Shown here in pieces: positions 1 through 7,757 of a DNA stretch of 10,898 nt. The DNA is from Campylobacterota bacterium (GTDB lineage: Bacteria; Campylobacterota; Campylobacteria; Campylobacterales; Sulfurovaceae). How positions within the stretch are numbered: the first letter of the stretch is position 1; every line of letters starts with the position of its first letter. The position numbers and the translations under genes were made by a program. Location of the stretch: positions 1 through 10,898 of the forward strand of contig JAHZJZ010000354.1 of NCBI GenBank assembly GCA_022600655.1. The letters run 5' to 3'. Under the pieces are notes generated by a model. That model did not search any database. It was given only the letters and a program-made list of their open reading frames with translations, and was not told where the DNA came from.

Positions 1-1005
1 AAATTTTACACAAAGAAACATATCCAATACTATGATACTTCACTAATATCTCTTATTCTATCAACCATAACCATACCTTTTCTATGGTTTATCTCAGAGG
101 GTAACCTTACATGGGTCATACCATCTGTAATACTGTGGGCAGTTGGTGTTTTTACTATTTTTCATCCTTTTATACGAAATATTTTCCCTTTGATGATTAC
201 CAAACAGGGAACTTTTTTGTTAGCATCAATACTAGCACTCTTTTCCATTTGGTTTAACATAACGATTATGACTGCTCTTTTACCTTTTGATGATGTTGAA
301 ATGATTTTTAATAACTCTCTGTTTAGTATCTCTTTAGAATCTATGGCACTTTTTGTATGGTTTTATATTTTGATTGCAGGAACACTGCTAATCAACCTAG
401 AATTGAGATTAAGTAGTCTTGCTCATCAGCATAAAAAACTGATGCAAAAAGTAACCAACAGTCCTCTGTTTAACCAAAATCTTCTGAAACACTATAGCGA
501 GTTACTGCTGGTCTTTATACTTCCCGTTGCTCTTCTTTTTTGGACTGAGATAACTTACAGCACAAGAGTACTTCTAGGAGCTTTCTCAATAGTAGCTGGA
601 TTTATGATATTTATTCATAGATTACATATACATAATGGCTTACAAAAAATATTGGTTTCAACGGTTTCTTTGATTACAGTTTTGGTTGTCAATAGTATTG
701 TTATTAACCTTTTTGGTATAGAAAAGATACCCGCTACAAGTGTTAAAGCAAGAATCAGTAAGAGTCAAATACTACATGATTTTGAAGCACAATCTATGAG
801 TAATCCATCATTTCAGTTAAGCAGTAATCAACAAAATTCACACACTTCTATCTATAAAATAGTAACATCTGTTCCTCAACTTGGACTTCATCTAGGGTAT
901 AGGGTAGCTACCATCCCCAATGAGAGCATAGAGATTAAAACAACTGATGAGCATTATACCATTCATGACCAATATAACAATACCCTAGTTACATTAGATA
1001 AATAG
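1..1005 (+). CDS. Multi-pass membrane protein of unknown function (5'-truncated by window edge)
   Basis: The reading frame is open from base 1 to the TAG at 1003-1005, giving at least 334 residues. The real start lies left of the window; TTG (190) and ATG (193) are internal codons of the same frame, not credible starts. Numbering from the window edge, I see about seven hydrophobic segments: roughly 14-32, 36-54, 70-93, 115-133, 166-182, 189-206 and 216-237. These are followed by a polar tail of about 90 residues (245-334) rich in Ser, Asn and Gln. A basic loop with HQHKK lies between the fourth and fifth segments. No catalytic motif or family signature is recognisable, so I assign no function; an inner-membrane location is inferred from hydrophobicity. 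dbpA begins 27 bases downstream on the same strand, so the two may share a transcript. It could be one of the paired DUF-type membrane proteins common in proteobacteria, but I cannot name the family. Confidence 0.8.
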   Translation, partial: KFYTKKHIQYYDTSLISLILSTITIPFLWFISEGNLTWVIPSVILWAVGVFTIFHPFIRNIFPLMITKQGTFLLASILALFSIWFNITIMTALLPFDDVEMIFNNSLFSISLESMALFVWFYILIAGTLLINLELRLSSLAHQHKKLMQKVTNSPLFNQNLLKHYSELLLVFILPVALLFWTEITYSTRVLLGAFSIVAGFMIFIHRLHIHNGLQKILVSTVSLITVLVVNSIVINLFGIEKIPATSVKARISKSQILHDFEAQSMSNPSFQLSSNQQNSHTSIYKIVTSVPQLGLHLGYRVATIPNESIEIKTTDEHYTIHDQYNNTLVTLDK

Positions 1006-1010
1006 GGTAT
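980..1010 (+). repeat. 8-bp inverted repeat spanning the stop codon upstream of dbpA
   Basis: ATACCCTA (980-987) and TAGGGTAT (1003-1010) are perfect reverse complements separated by 15 bases. The right arm contains the TAG stop of the membrane-protein gene. No T-run follows (the next bases are AATTCTTAAAAAAAG), so this is not a convincing intrinsic terminator. A second TAGGGTAT occurs at 893-900 and could pair with the same left arm. Role unknown; it could modulate read-through into dbpA. Confidence 0.4.
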
Positions 1011-1022
1011 AATTCTTAAAAA

Positions 1023-1027
1023 AAGAG
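1023..1027 (+). promoter_or_regulatory. Weak ribosome binding site deciding the TTG start of dbpA
   Basis: AAGAG ends five bases before the TTG at 1033. The TTG start is needed because it keeps the conserved upstream aromatic residue (Phe4) and the Q motif of the helicase. The next Met (residue 25) would cut into the Q motif. Confidence 0.5.
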
Positions 1028-1032
1028 TTCCA

Positions 1033-2388
1033 TTGACCTACTTTAAAGAGCTTTCATTACCCCAAGAGTTATTAGAAAACCTATCTTCTTTGGGTTTTGA
1101 ACAGATGACCCCCATTCAACAAGCCTCTCTGCCATCTATTTTAGAGCAAAAAGACATTATTGCTAAAGCTAAAACTGGTTCTGGAAAAACTTTAGCTTTT
1201 TCTCTCCCTCTTATACTCAATCTCAAAGCAAAACAACAAAATCCACAAGCGCTTATTATTGCCCCTACTCGTGAACTTTGTGAACAGATAGCAGGGGAAC
1301 TTAAACGTCTAGCACGATATAAATCTGATGTTAAAGTAATTACGCTCTACGGTGGTACATCGCTCACAGCACAAGTTGCTTCTCTTGAGAAGGGAGCTGA
1401 TATCTTGGTGGGAACGCCTGGACGACTTCTTGATCACTTTAGTAGAGAAACCATTGAACTTAAAGCCATAAAAACACTGGTTCTTGATGAAGCAGATAGA
1501 ATGCTTGATATGGGATTCAGTGAAGATATTTTAAAAATTGTATCTAACTTACCTAAACAGAGACAGAGTCTTCTTTTTTCAGCCACCTACCCTGAAAACA
1601 TCTCTACACTAAGTGCTAAAGTACTTAAAAACCCAGTTACCATCAAGCTCCAAGAAGAAGAACAACCCTTAGCCATTGAAGAGAGAGCCTATAAGGTTGA
1701 AAACAAAGACAAAGCTCTACTTTCTACCTTACAGTCTTTTCAACCTGACCTTGCATTGGTTTTCTGTAATACCAAAGTTAAAACCAATGAAGTAGCCGAT
1801 ATGCTTCATGAAAAAGGTTTTGATGTAGCCATACTTAGTGGTGACCTAGAACAGTATGAACGCCAAGAGATGTTGCTACAGTTTTCTAATGGTTCGCTTC
1901 CTGTCCTAGTTGCTACTGATGTGGCAAGTAGAGGTTTAGACATAGATGGTATTGATATTGTCATCAACTACGACTTTCCTCAAAAACCTGAAACCTACAC
2001 CCACCGTATAGGACGAACAGGAAGAGCCGATGCTAAAGGCTTAGCCGTAAGCCTATGTAACGATTATGAAGTAAGAAAAATAGAAGAGATTAGAGGTTCT
2101 TTAAATGTAGAAGAGATAACAACCCTTAGACCCAATAAAAACTTTGTGATACAAGGAGAGGTCTCTACACTAAGCATAGATGGTGGAAAAAAGAAAAAGT
2201 TAAGAGCTGGAGATATCTTAGGAACACTCTGTAAAGATATCGGCATAGACCCCAAAGATATAGGGAAAATCAATGTACTAGAGACCCACTCTTATGTAGC
2301 GATTAATAAAAACGTTATAAAAAAAGCATTTAATGGCTTAAAAAATGGAAAAATAAAAAAGAGAAAATTTAGAGTTTGGTGGCTCTAA
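1033..2388 (+). CDS. dbpA: ATP-dependent DEAD-box RNA helicase, DbpA type
   Basis: 451 residues, close to the usual DbpA length of about 460. The helicase motifs appear in order: Phe4 and the Q motif (about 22-30), Walker A AKTGSGKT (46-53), PTREL (78-82), YGGT (106-109), TPGR (128-131), DEAD (152-155), SAT (183-185), LVFCNT (242-247), VATDVASRGLD (293-303) and HRIGRTGR (324-331). Residues about 372-445 match the DbpA RNA-binding domain, with a Lys-rich patch KKKKLRAGD and the core GKINVLETHSYVAI. In characterised DbpA this domain targets the helicase to hairpin 92 of 23S rRNA during assembly of the large ribosomal subunit; the same cytoplasmic role is inferred here. The start is TTG. The stop TAA at 2386-2388 overlaps the end of the convergent lipoprotein gene. 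The N-terminal helicase core is certain; the DbpA sub-assignment rests on the C-terminal domain. Confidence 0.92.
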   Translation: MTYFKELSLPQELLENLSSLGFEQMTPIQQASLPSILEQKDIIAKAKTGSGKTLAFSLPLILNLKAKQQNPQALIIAPTRELCEQIAGELKRLARYKSDVKVITLYGGTSLTAQVASLEKGADILVGTPGRLLDHFSRETIELKAIKTLVLDEADRMLDMGFSEDILKIVSNLPKQRQSLLFSATYPENISTLSAKVLKNPVTIKLQEEEQPLAIEERAYKVENKDKALLSTLQSFQPDLALVFCNTKVKTNEVADMLHEKGFDVAILSGDLEQYERQEMLLQFSNGSLPVLVATDVASRGLDIDGIDIVINYDFPQKPETYTHRIGRTGRADAKGLAVSLCNDYEVRKIEEIRGSLNVEEITTLRPNKNFVIQGEVSTLSIDGGKKKKLRAGDILGTLCKDIGIDPKDIGKINVLETHSYVAINKNVIKKAFNGLKNGKIKKRKFRVWWL

Positions 2389-4604
2389 ATTGACTCTACA
2401 CTAACATTAAAACAGGCATTTTCTTGGGTATTCCAATCGGAGACATCAAGTAAATAACTACTCGCTGGTAAATATGCTACTACTTGTTCTAACTCTTCAG
2501 TTGGACTCTCTGCTGTACCAACATAAGTAAATGGTGAAGTTCTATACAAAGTAAAATCAGGGTCACTACCTGTTCCATTGTTTCGTTCTACTTTAATTTT
2601 ATAGTCTCCAGCACTTGCTACAGTAAATTTTATGTATTTATGATTGCTAAGTTTATTACGAGACCCTAAATTGCCATAACTATTGGTAGTACATACAGTA
2701 GATAAAGTTGTATCAACTACCAAATCCATATAAGGGTTCTGATTAGAAAGTAGACTACGTCCACTACCATAAATATCTGTTATGGTATCAATTCCTTCTT
2801 TAGTTATCAAAGTATCAATGGCATCACTATTTTCACTATTCTCACTTTTAAGGGCAGTAATAAAACTAAAGAGACTGGTAAAAGCTGGTGTATTTTTTTG
2901 AGCCCCAACAAAAACTTGATGTAGAGGCTTAAAGCCTAGAGATACGTCATCATTACCATCATTTGATGTATCAAAAACATCATAGAGTATACGCTGAATA
3001 GAACTCTCACTATACCACCCTGAATTAACTCCTGTTCCACTCTCAATATCCATAGACCAGCCTGAGGATTGTCTAAAACCTAAAGTATCAAAATAAATCG
3101 GATTATTTAGTGTCATTGCAGCTATTGCATTTCCAAACCCCTCGCCAAAGGCTACACGAATATCTAATACATCACCATTACCATGAGAACCTCCTAAGCT
3201 ATCTGTTCTGGAAAACTTATCTTCATAGTAGTGTCCCCACTCGTGCGCTATTACATGGGTATCATACTCATCAGTATCAGAGTTGGCATCACCTAAAATG
3301 TAAAGATTTCCCTCTTGGTAGTGAGAGGTTATAATCTGTCCATTTTCAACGGTTCCAGATGTCGCAGTATTACGTGTTGACCAATTTACCACCAGTGGAG
3401 GAAATGTAGCCACACTATCAGCCTTTAAAATATTTTGCATCGATTGATAAACTACATTAAGTATGGCAAATGGTGCCGCTGCTCGTCCTCCACCATACCC
3501 ACTACCAGTCCACCCTGAACTGGCATGAAGATTACGTATACTATTTTGTGTGCCACTAGATACCAAGGAACCCTCTAGTCCATATAAAGCACTGCTGCTC
3601 GTATTGTCGACTACTTTAACATCCCAACTTGGACTACCACTTTTTAGCATTTTAGCATAGACACGGACTTTTACCTCTGTTGAGGGGGTGATACCTTCAA
3701 AACTGTAACTTCCATTTTCATCAGTTGAGGTAGATTGAAGTACCTGATTACTACTATTAAGCAGTTCAACTAAAACCAGTTTAACACTTTGAGCTGTTAT
3801 ATTATTATAATCCAATCCCTGTTGAGTACTCTGCACAGGAATCAAGTCGTAAGTAACCTTTCCTGAAATAGTTACACTCTGTTTCTCATTTTCTAAAACA
3901 GTAATATTAACATCAGTGATTTCTGAGTCCACTTTTCCATCATTTACTTTATAAGTAAAACTATCATCTCCTATATAACTGCTAGTAGGTGTATAAATAA
4001 GCTCTGGAGCTATACCTGAGAGTTGTCCATGCTTTGGTAAACTCTGAATTACATAAGTTAAATTGTTATCATCACTATCATAGGCGGCTAGGGTAAAAGT
4101 TTTATTACTGTCTTGAACTAAGCTAATGGTCAAATTTTCTGCAAGTGGGGTATCATTGACAGGGAGAATTTCTATACTAACACTTACCTCTTTAGAGTCA
4201 AGCTCTCCATCATTCACTTTAAAACTAAAACCATCTTCTCCAGCATAGTCAATATTTGGAGTATAGATTAAATGAGGTGCTGTACCACTTAAAATACCGT
4301 TAACAGGTTGGGTCACAATTGTAAAAGTAAGATTGTCATCATTAGCATCTGTTGCACTCAATATAATCTCTTTTAGCTCCTCTTCATTGGTTGTAATTTT
4401 TTGTTCAATGGCTACAGGGATTTCATTGACTATAGGCATCTCAACGGTCTGTTCTTTATTTTCTGTTTCATTTGTGCTACTATTATTCTCTTCTGAAACC
4501 TCTACTTCATTTTCAGTAGTAGGTGTTGAACTTGTTCCCCCTCCACACCCTACTAAAAAAAATATCAAAAATCCTATATAACAAACTTTTATAACTTGAA
4601 ACAT
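2385..4604 (-). CDS. Surface lipoprotein with cadherin-like repeats and an HEWGH zinc-metalloprotease domain
   Basis: 739 residues. Residues 1-20 form a lipoprotein signal peptide ending in lipobox LVGC. Cys20 is followed by Gly-Gly-Gly and a Ser/Thr/Glu-rich linker to about 60, which suggests export and outer-membrane anchoring. Two homologous cadherin/Ig-like (Big_9-type) repeats follow, at about 62-148 and 150-236. Each has an N-L-T-[FY] strand, an L-I-Y-T-P motif and a K-V-N-D-G motif. A carboxypeptidase-regulatory-like beta domain lies at about 244-320. The catalytic region at about 370-620 carries HEWGH (454-458). Glu488 in AFGEGFGNA is a plausible third zinc ligand, making this gluzincin-like. 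The C-terminus (about 645-735) resembles a PPC domain; Cys638 and Cys731 are the only other cysteines of the mature protein and could pair. Start ATG with GGAG four bases upstream. It diverges from mutS7. Substrate unknown; the protease activity is inferred from the motif. Confidence 0.85.
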   Translation of the reverse strand: MFQVIKVCYIGFLIFFLVGCGGGTSSTPTTENEVEVSEENNSSTNETENKEQTVEMPIVNEIPVAIEQKITTNEEELKEIILSATDANDDNLTFTIVTQPVNGILSGTAPHLIYTPNIDYAGEDGFSFKVNDGELDSKEVSVSIEILPVNDTPLAENLTISLVQDSNKTFTLAAYDSDDNNLTYVIQSLPKHGQLSGIAPELIYTPTSSYIGDDSFTYKVNDGKVDSEITDVNITVLENEKQSVTISGKVTYDLIPVQSTQQGLDYNNITAQSVKLVLVELLNSSNQVLQSTSTDENGSYSFEGITPSTEVKVRVYAKMLKSGSPSWDVKVVDNTSSSALYGLEGSLVSSGTQNSIRNLHASSGWTGSGYGGGRAAAPFAILNVVYQSMQNILKADSVATFPPLVVNWSTRNTATSGTVENGQIITSHYQEGNLYILGDANSDTDEYDTHVIAHEWGHYYEDKFSRTDSLGGSHGNGDVLDIRVAFGEGFGNAIAAMTLNNPIYFDTLGFRQSSGWSMDIESGTGVNSGWYSESSIQRILYDVFDTSNDGNDDVSLGFKPLHQVFVGAQKNTPAFTSLFSFITALKSENSENSDAIDTLITKEGIDTITDIYGSGRSLLSNQNPYMDLVVDTTLSTVCTTNSYGNLGSRNKLSNHKYIKFTVASAGDYKIKVERNNGTGSDPDFTLYRTSPFTYVGTAESPTEELEQVVAYLPASSYLLDVSDWNTQENACFNVSVESI

Positions 4605-4633
4605 AACTCTCCATTCAAAAATTCTCTTTTCTT

Positions 4634-4660
4634 ATTTTAACTCAATGTTTTAAATGTGAA
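4634..4660 (-). promoter_or_regulatory. Possible promoter of the lipoprotein gene
   Basis: On the - strand, TTCACA (4660-4655) and TAAAAT (4639-4634) resemble -35 and -10 boxes, but the spacer is only 15 bases. The -10 box sits 30 bases upstream of the lipoprotein ATG. The short spacer makes this uncertain. Confidence 0.35.
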
Positions 4661-4665
4661 GTTAA
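4637..4665. repeat. Operator-like dyad between divergent genes
   Basis: TTAACTCA at 4637-4644 is mirrored by TGAAGTTAA at 4657-4665, a dyad with one extra base in the right arm (the outer TTAACT/AGTTAA pair is perfect). It overlaps the presumed -10 box of the lipoprotein gene and stops just before the -35 box of mutS7. That is where a shared regulator could bind. The functional role is inference from position and symmetry only. Confidence 0.3.
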
Positions 4666-4666
4666 T

Positions 4667-4695
4667 TTGACATCTAACCCCCAAAGCGATAAAAT
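4667..4695 (+). promoter_or_regulatory. Near-consensus sigma70 promoter of mutS7
   Basis: TTGACA (4667-4672) and TAAAAT (4690-4695) are separated by exactly 17 bases. The -35 box is perfect and the -10 box has five of six consensus bases. Transcription would begin near 4702, leaving a leader of about 23 bases before the TTG start. This is the strongest promoter I can see in the window and suggests constitutive expression. Confidence 0.8.
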
Positions 4696-4714
4696 AACGA
4701 ACAAAAATAGACAC

Positions 4715-4719
4715 AGAGG
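4715..4719 (+). promoter_or_regulatory. Ribosome binding site deciding the TTG start of mutS7
   Basis: AGAGG ends five bases before the TTG at 4725. An in-frame TAA at 4695-4697 with no start codon in between rules out an earlier start. The first internal Met (residue 38) would destroy the mismatch-binding domain. Confidence 0.65.
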
Positions 4720-4724
4720 TAAAG

Positions 4725-7655
4725 TTGGAACAGGCATCAAAGATACTAAATAGCAAAGGTAAACTTTTAACAGAGGTCTATTTTGATTTGCAACGCCATT
4801 TTGAGAGTAAGTATGGTTCTGATGCATTGGTTCTTATGGAGATAGGAACTTTTTTTGAGGTCTATGAGGTTAACAACGATGAACTAAAAATTGGTAAAGC
4901 CAAAGAGATAGCTGAACTTCTTAACATTCAACTTACACGAAAAAGTAAAGCCATTGTTGAAAACTCTGTACGGAACCCTCTGTTAGCAGGTGTTCCTGCT
5001 GTTTCACTAGAGCGATATATCTCTAGGCTTATTAGCACTAAAAAATATACCATTGTGATTGTAAAACAGAAAGGAGAGATGCCCAATGTTAAACGCTATG
5101 TTGCCAATATTATCTCTCCAGGTACCAACTTTGAGTACCAAACTGAAGCCTCTGAAAACAATATCGTCTCTCTGATTATTGATGAAAACCAAGGTATCTA
5201 CTCAGTAGGTTATGCGGCTATAGATGTCACGACAGGAAAGACCATTGTTAATGAGATGCACTCCACACGTGATGACAAAACCTATGCCCTTGATGAAGTC
5301 TTTACTCTTTTACAAACCTATAATACAGCTGAAGTTATCATTACCTTGGAGAACCCTAGTATCGATAAAGAGTGGATAAAAAACTATCTTGAGCTAGGAC
5401 TTTTTCATACCTCCTTTAATGAACAACGATGTAAAATCAACTATCAAAATGAACTCTTTGTACGTGTCTATGAAATCAACTCTTTTCTCTCTGCCATTGA
5501 GTACCTTGATTTAGAACGTCACCCTTATACGACAGAGTCGTTAGCAGTACTGATTGAGTTTATTATTGAACATGATGAGCTGATTATCGAAAAGATGAAT
5601 CGTCCTATCTTCTTAGGAGGTAGCAGATACCTCTACTTAGGTAATAATGCACTAGAACAGTTAGGCGTTATATCTCGTGACTCTTCAGAGGTAACACTTT
5701 TGAATCTTATAGATAAAACCTCTACAGCCTTTGGAAAACGACTGCTCAAAGAGCGACTACTCTCTCCTATTATTGATAAAGAGATACTAGAAGCCAGATA
5801 TAATCTCTCTGAACAGCTATTAGCGTATAGTGACCGTTATGATACCCATCTAAAAAATATCTATGACCTTGAGCGAATTACCAGAAGAATCAAACTTCAA
5901 AAACTTCACCCTGTAGAGCTTACTTATATTATGATGTCACTTGATGCCATTGCGAAGCTACTTAAAGATGCCAGTGACAATGACATTAATTATGATGAGA
6001 AGATGTATGATGAAGTGATAGAGTTTCAAAAACATCTCACAACTACATTTAACCTAGAGGTCTGTGCCAAATTTCGTATAGAGCAGATTAATGATAATAT
6101 CTTTGAAAAGGGAATCTATCCTGCCATTGATACCATTTTAAGCAAACAGAAAAAAGAGATAGGAAAACTCGAACAGGTCTCAATACATATCAATGAACTT
6201 TTTGAAAAAGAGAAGCTCATTAGCTCTGCAAAAAATGGCTATGCTGACATAGGGTATTTGGAGAGTGAGGGATACAGTGTCAACCTTACCAAAAACCGAT
6301 TTATGATGATAGAAAAAGAGCTAAAAGCCTCTTTTGTAACCATTGATGGAGAACATCATTTCTTTAAAGATTTTCACTACAAACACCTCAAAAATGCAGT
6401 TAAAATCAACTCTAATCTTTTTGAAAAAATAACCCAAAACTATGAGACCAATCAAGTTAAGCTTATCTCTTTGGTGAAAGCACGTTATCTACAGAGTCTC
6501 AGCGAACTCGAAAATCGTTTCTCAAGACTTTTAGATGATTTAATCTCTTTTATTGCCAATATTGACGTGGCTATCTCTAATGCTAAATGTAGTAAACAGA
6601 TGCAGTTGACGCGACCTATTATTGAAGAGGGAGATGGATATGAGGCGATAGGACTACGACATCCTATTATAGAAGCCAATGAGCAGAGTGGTATCTATGT
6701 TCCTAACGATATCTATCTAGGTGATGGTATAGAGACCAAACATAATCATATCACCCTTAATGCCAGTAACAACCATGCCGTCAATGGAGTTCTACTTTAT
6801 GGTATCAACTCATCGGGTAAATCTTCACTTATGAAGAGTATAGGGATTTCCGTTATTTTAGCACAAGCTGGATTTTTTGTACCTGCCATGGAACTTAGAC
6901 TTGGCATGTACGATAAACTTTTTACCCGAATCGTCTCAAAAGACAACCTCTATAAAGGGCTTTCAACCTTTGCAGTAGAGATGATGGAACTTAAAAATAT
7001 ATTTAACCGTGCCACACCAAAAAGTCTGATTTTAGGAGATGAGATATCTCAAGGAACAGAGACCGAATCAGGTCTTGCCATTGTCGCTGGAGCTATTTTA
7101 AAACTTTTAGAATTAAAGTCTACCTTTATATTTGCCACACACCTACATCATCTAAAACAGATTGAGTCTCTACAAAATATTAATGAACTGATTTTCTTAC
7201 ATCTAGGTGTTAAGTATGATGAGCAGAGTGATACCCTAATCTACAATCGTCAACTCCAACTAGGTATGGGAAGTTCACTCTATGGTCTAGAGTTCGCGAA
7301 GTCTCTTCATATGGACAGCAATTTTTTAAAAAATGCCTATACCATTCGTGAAAGTTTAATGGGGCAAAGCTCAGAGCTTAAGAGTCTAAAAAGTAAAAAA
7401 CGAAGTAGATATAACAAAGGACTCTATATTACAAAATGTGCTTTATGTGATGAGGGTGTTGAAGATGTACACCATATCATGCCTCAACAGTTGGCTAACG
7501 AGAATGGAAAAATTGGAGCTATCGATAAAAATCATAAATATAATCTGATACCTTTATGTAAAAAACACCATAAAATGGTACATGAAGGGAAAATATATCT
7601 GTCTGGATTTGTAATGACTTCAGAAGGGTTGAAACTGCATTATGAGGAGAGATGA
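4725..7655 (+). CDS. mutS7: MutS7-type mismatch-recognition ATPase fused to a C-terminal HNH endonuclease
   Basis: 976 residues, start TTG. The N-terminal mismatch-binding domain (about 10-130) holds the Phe-x-Glu motif of mismatch-reading MutS proteins: G41-T-F43-F-E45 aligns with the GDFYEL motif of E. coli MutS. Connector, lever and clamp regions follow (about 145-620). The ATPase has Walker A GINSSGKS (693-700), Walker B LILGDE (768-773), the signature region GTETESG (777-783) and ATH (804-806). After a Lys/Ser/Arg linker (about 886-898) comes an HNH nuclease: Cys905/Cys908 and Cys945/His948 as zinc ligands, and His917, Asn940, His949 and His953 in catalytic positions. This architecture and length match the MutS7 subfamily of Campylobacterota, giant viruses and octocoral mitochondria (mtMutS). 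Mismatch recognition followed by nicking within one protein is the proposed role. MutS2 is excluded by the presence of domain I and the absence of an Smr domain; MutS1 is excluded by the HNH fusion. Confidence 0.93.
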   Translation: MEQASKILNSKGKLLTEVYFDLQRHFESKYGSDALVLMEIGTFFEVYEVNNDELKIGKAKEIAELLNIQLTRKSKAIVENSVRNPLLAGVPAVSLERYISRLISTKKYTIVIVKQKGEMPNVKRYVANIISPGTNFEYQTEASENNIVSLIIDENQGIYSVGYAAIDVTTGKTIVNEMHSTRDDKTYALDEVFTLLQTYNTAEVIITLENPSIDKEWIKNYLELGLFHTSFNEQRCKINYQNELFVRVYEINSFLSAIEYLDLERHPYTTESLAVLIEFIIEHDELIIEKMNRPIFLGGSRYLYLGNNALEQLGVISRDSSEVTLLNLIDKTSTAFGKRLLKERLLSPIIDKEILEARYNLSEQLLAYSDRYDTHLKNIYDLERITRRIKLQKLHPVELTYIMMSLDAIAKLLKDASDNDINYDEKMYDEVIEFQKHLTTTFNLEVCAKFRIEQINDNIFEKGIYPAIDTILSKQKKEIGKLEQVSIHINELFEKEKLISSAKNGYADIGYLESEGYSVNLTKNRFMMIEKELKASFVTIDGEHHFFKDFHYKHLKNAVKINSNLFEKITQNYETNQVKLISLVKARYLQSLSELENRFSRLLDDLISFIANIDVAISNAKCSKQMQLTRPIIEEGDGYEAIGLRHPIIEANEQSGIYVPNDIYLGDGIETKHNHITLNASNNHAVNGVLLYGINSSGKSSLMKSIGISVILAQAGFFVPAMELRLGMYDKLFTRIVSKDNLYKGLSTFAVEMMELKNIFNRATPKSLILGDEISQGTETESGLAIVAGAILKLLELKSTFIFATHLHHLKQIESLQNINELIFLHLGVKYDEQSDTLIYNRQLQLGMGSSLYGLEFAKSLHMDSNFLKNAYTIRESLMGQSSELKSLKSKKRSRYNKGLYITKCALCDEGVEDVHHIMPQQLANENGKIGAIDKNHKYNLIPLCKKHHKMVHEGKIYLSGFVMTSEGLKLHYEER

Positions 7656-7700
7656 TTAAATTGATAAACTGAGTATTGACTTTTCCTCTTGGTGTATCTC

Positions 7701-7736
7701 TATCCAAGCCTGGATAAGTTTCATCTTACTTTTTTT
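7701..7736 (+). terminator. Weak intrinsic terminator candidate after mutS7
   Basis: TATCCA (7701-7706) pairs with TGGATA (7711-7716). A small overlapping stem TAAG/CTTA (7715-7718 with 7725-7728) is followed almost at once by a T-run at 7730-7736. Neither stem is strong and the longer one lies 13 bases from the T-run. The remainder of the gap 7656-7757 shows nothing else. Confidence 0.3.
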
Positions 7737-7757
7737 AAAGCGAGTTAAAATAAAATT

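Noticed and set aside
190..1005. Membrane-protein gene beginning at TTG 190 or ATG 193
   Set aside because: The same frame is open back to base 1 and encodes two more hydrophobic segments upstream, so these are internal codons of a gene cut by the window edge.
4333..4581. Open frame of 82 codons opposite the lipoprotein N-terminus
   Set aside because: Antisense mirror of the Glu/Ser/Thr-rich linker; the Ser/Val-rich product is an artefact of that composition.
7430..7655. Separate HNH endonuclease gene after mutS
   Set aside because: The HNH region is in the same uninterrupted frame as the MutS part, and the fusion matches the known MutS7 architecture.
7672..7706. TTGACT-containing promoter on the + strand antisense to vapC
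   Set aside because: No acceptable -10 box at proper spacing and no gene downstream.
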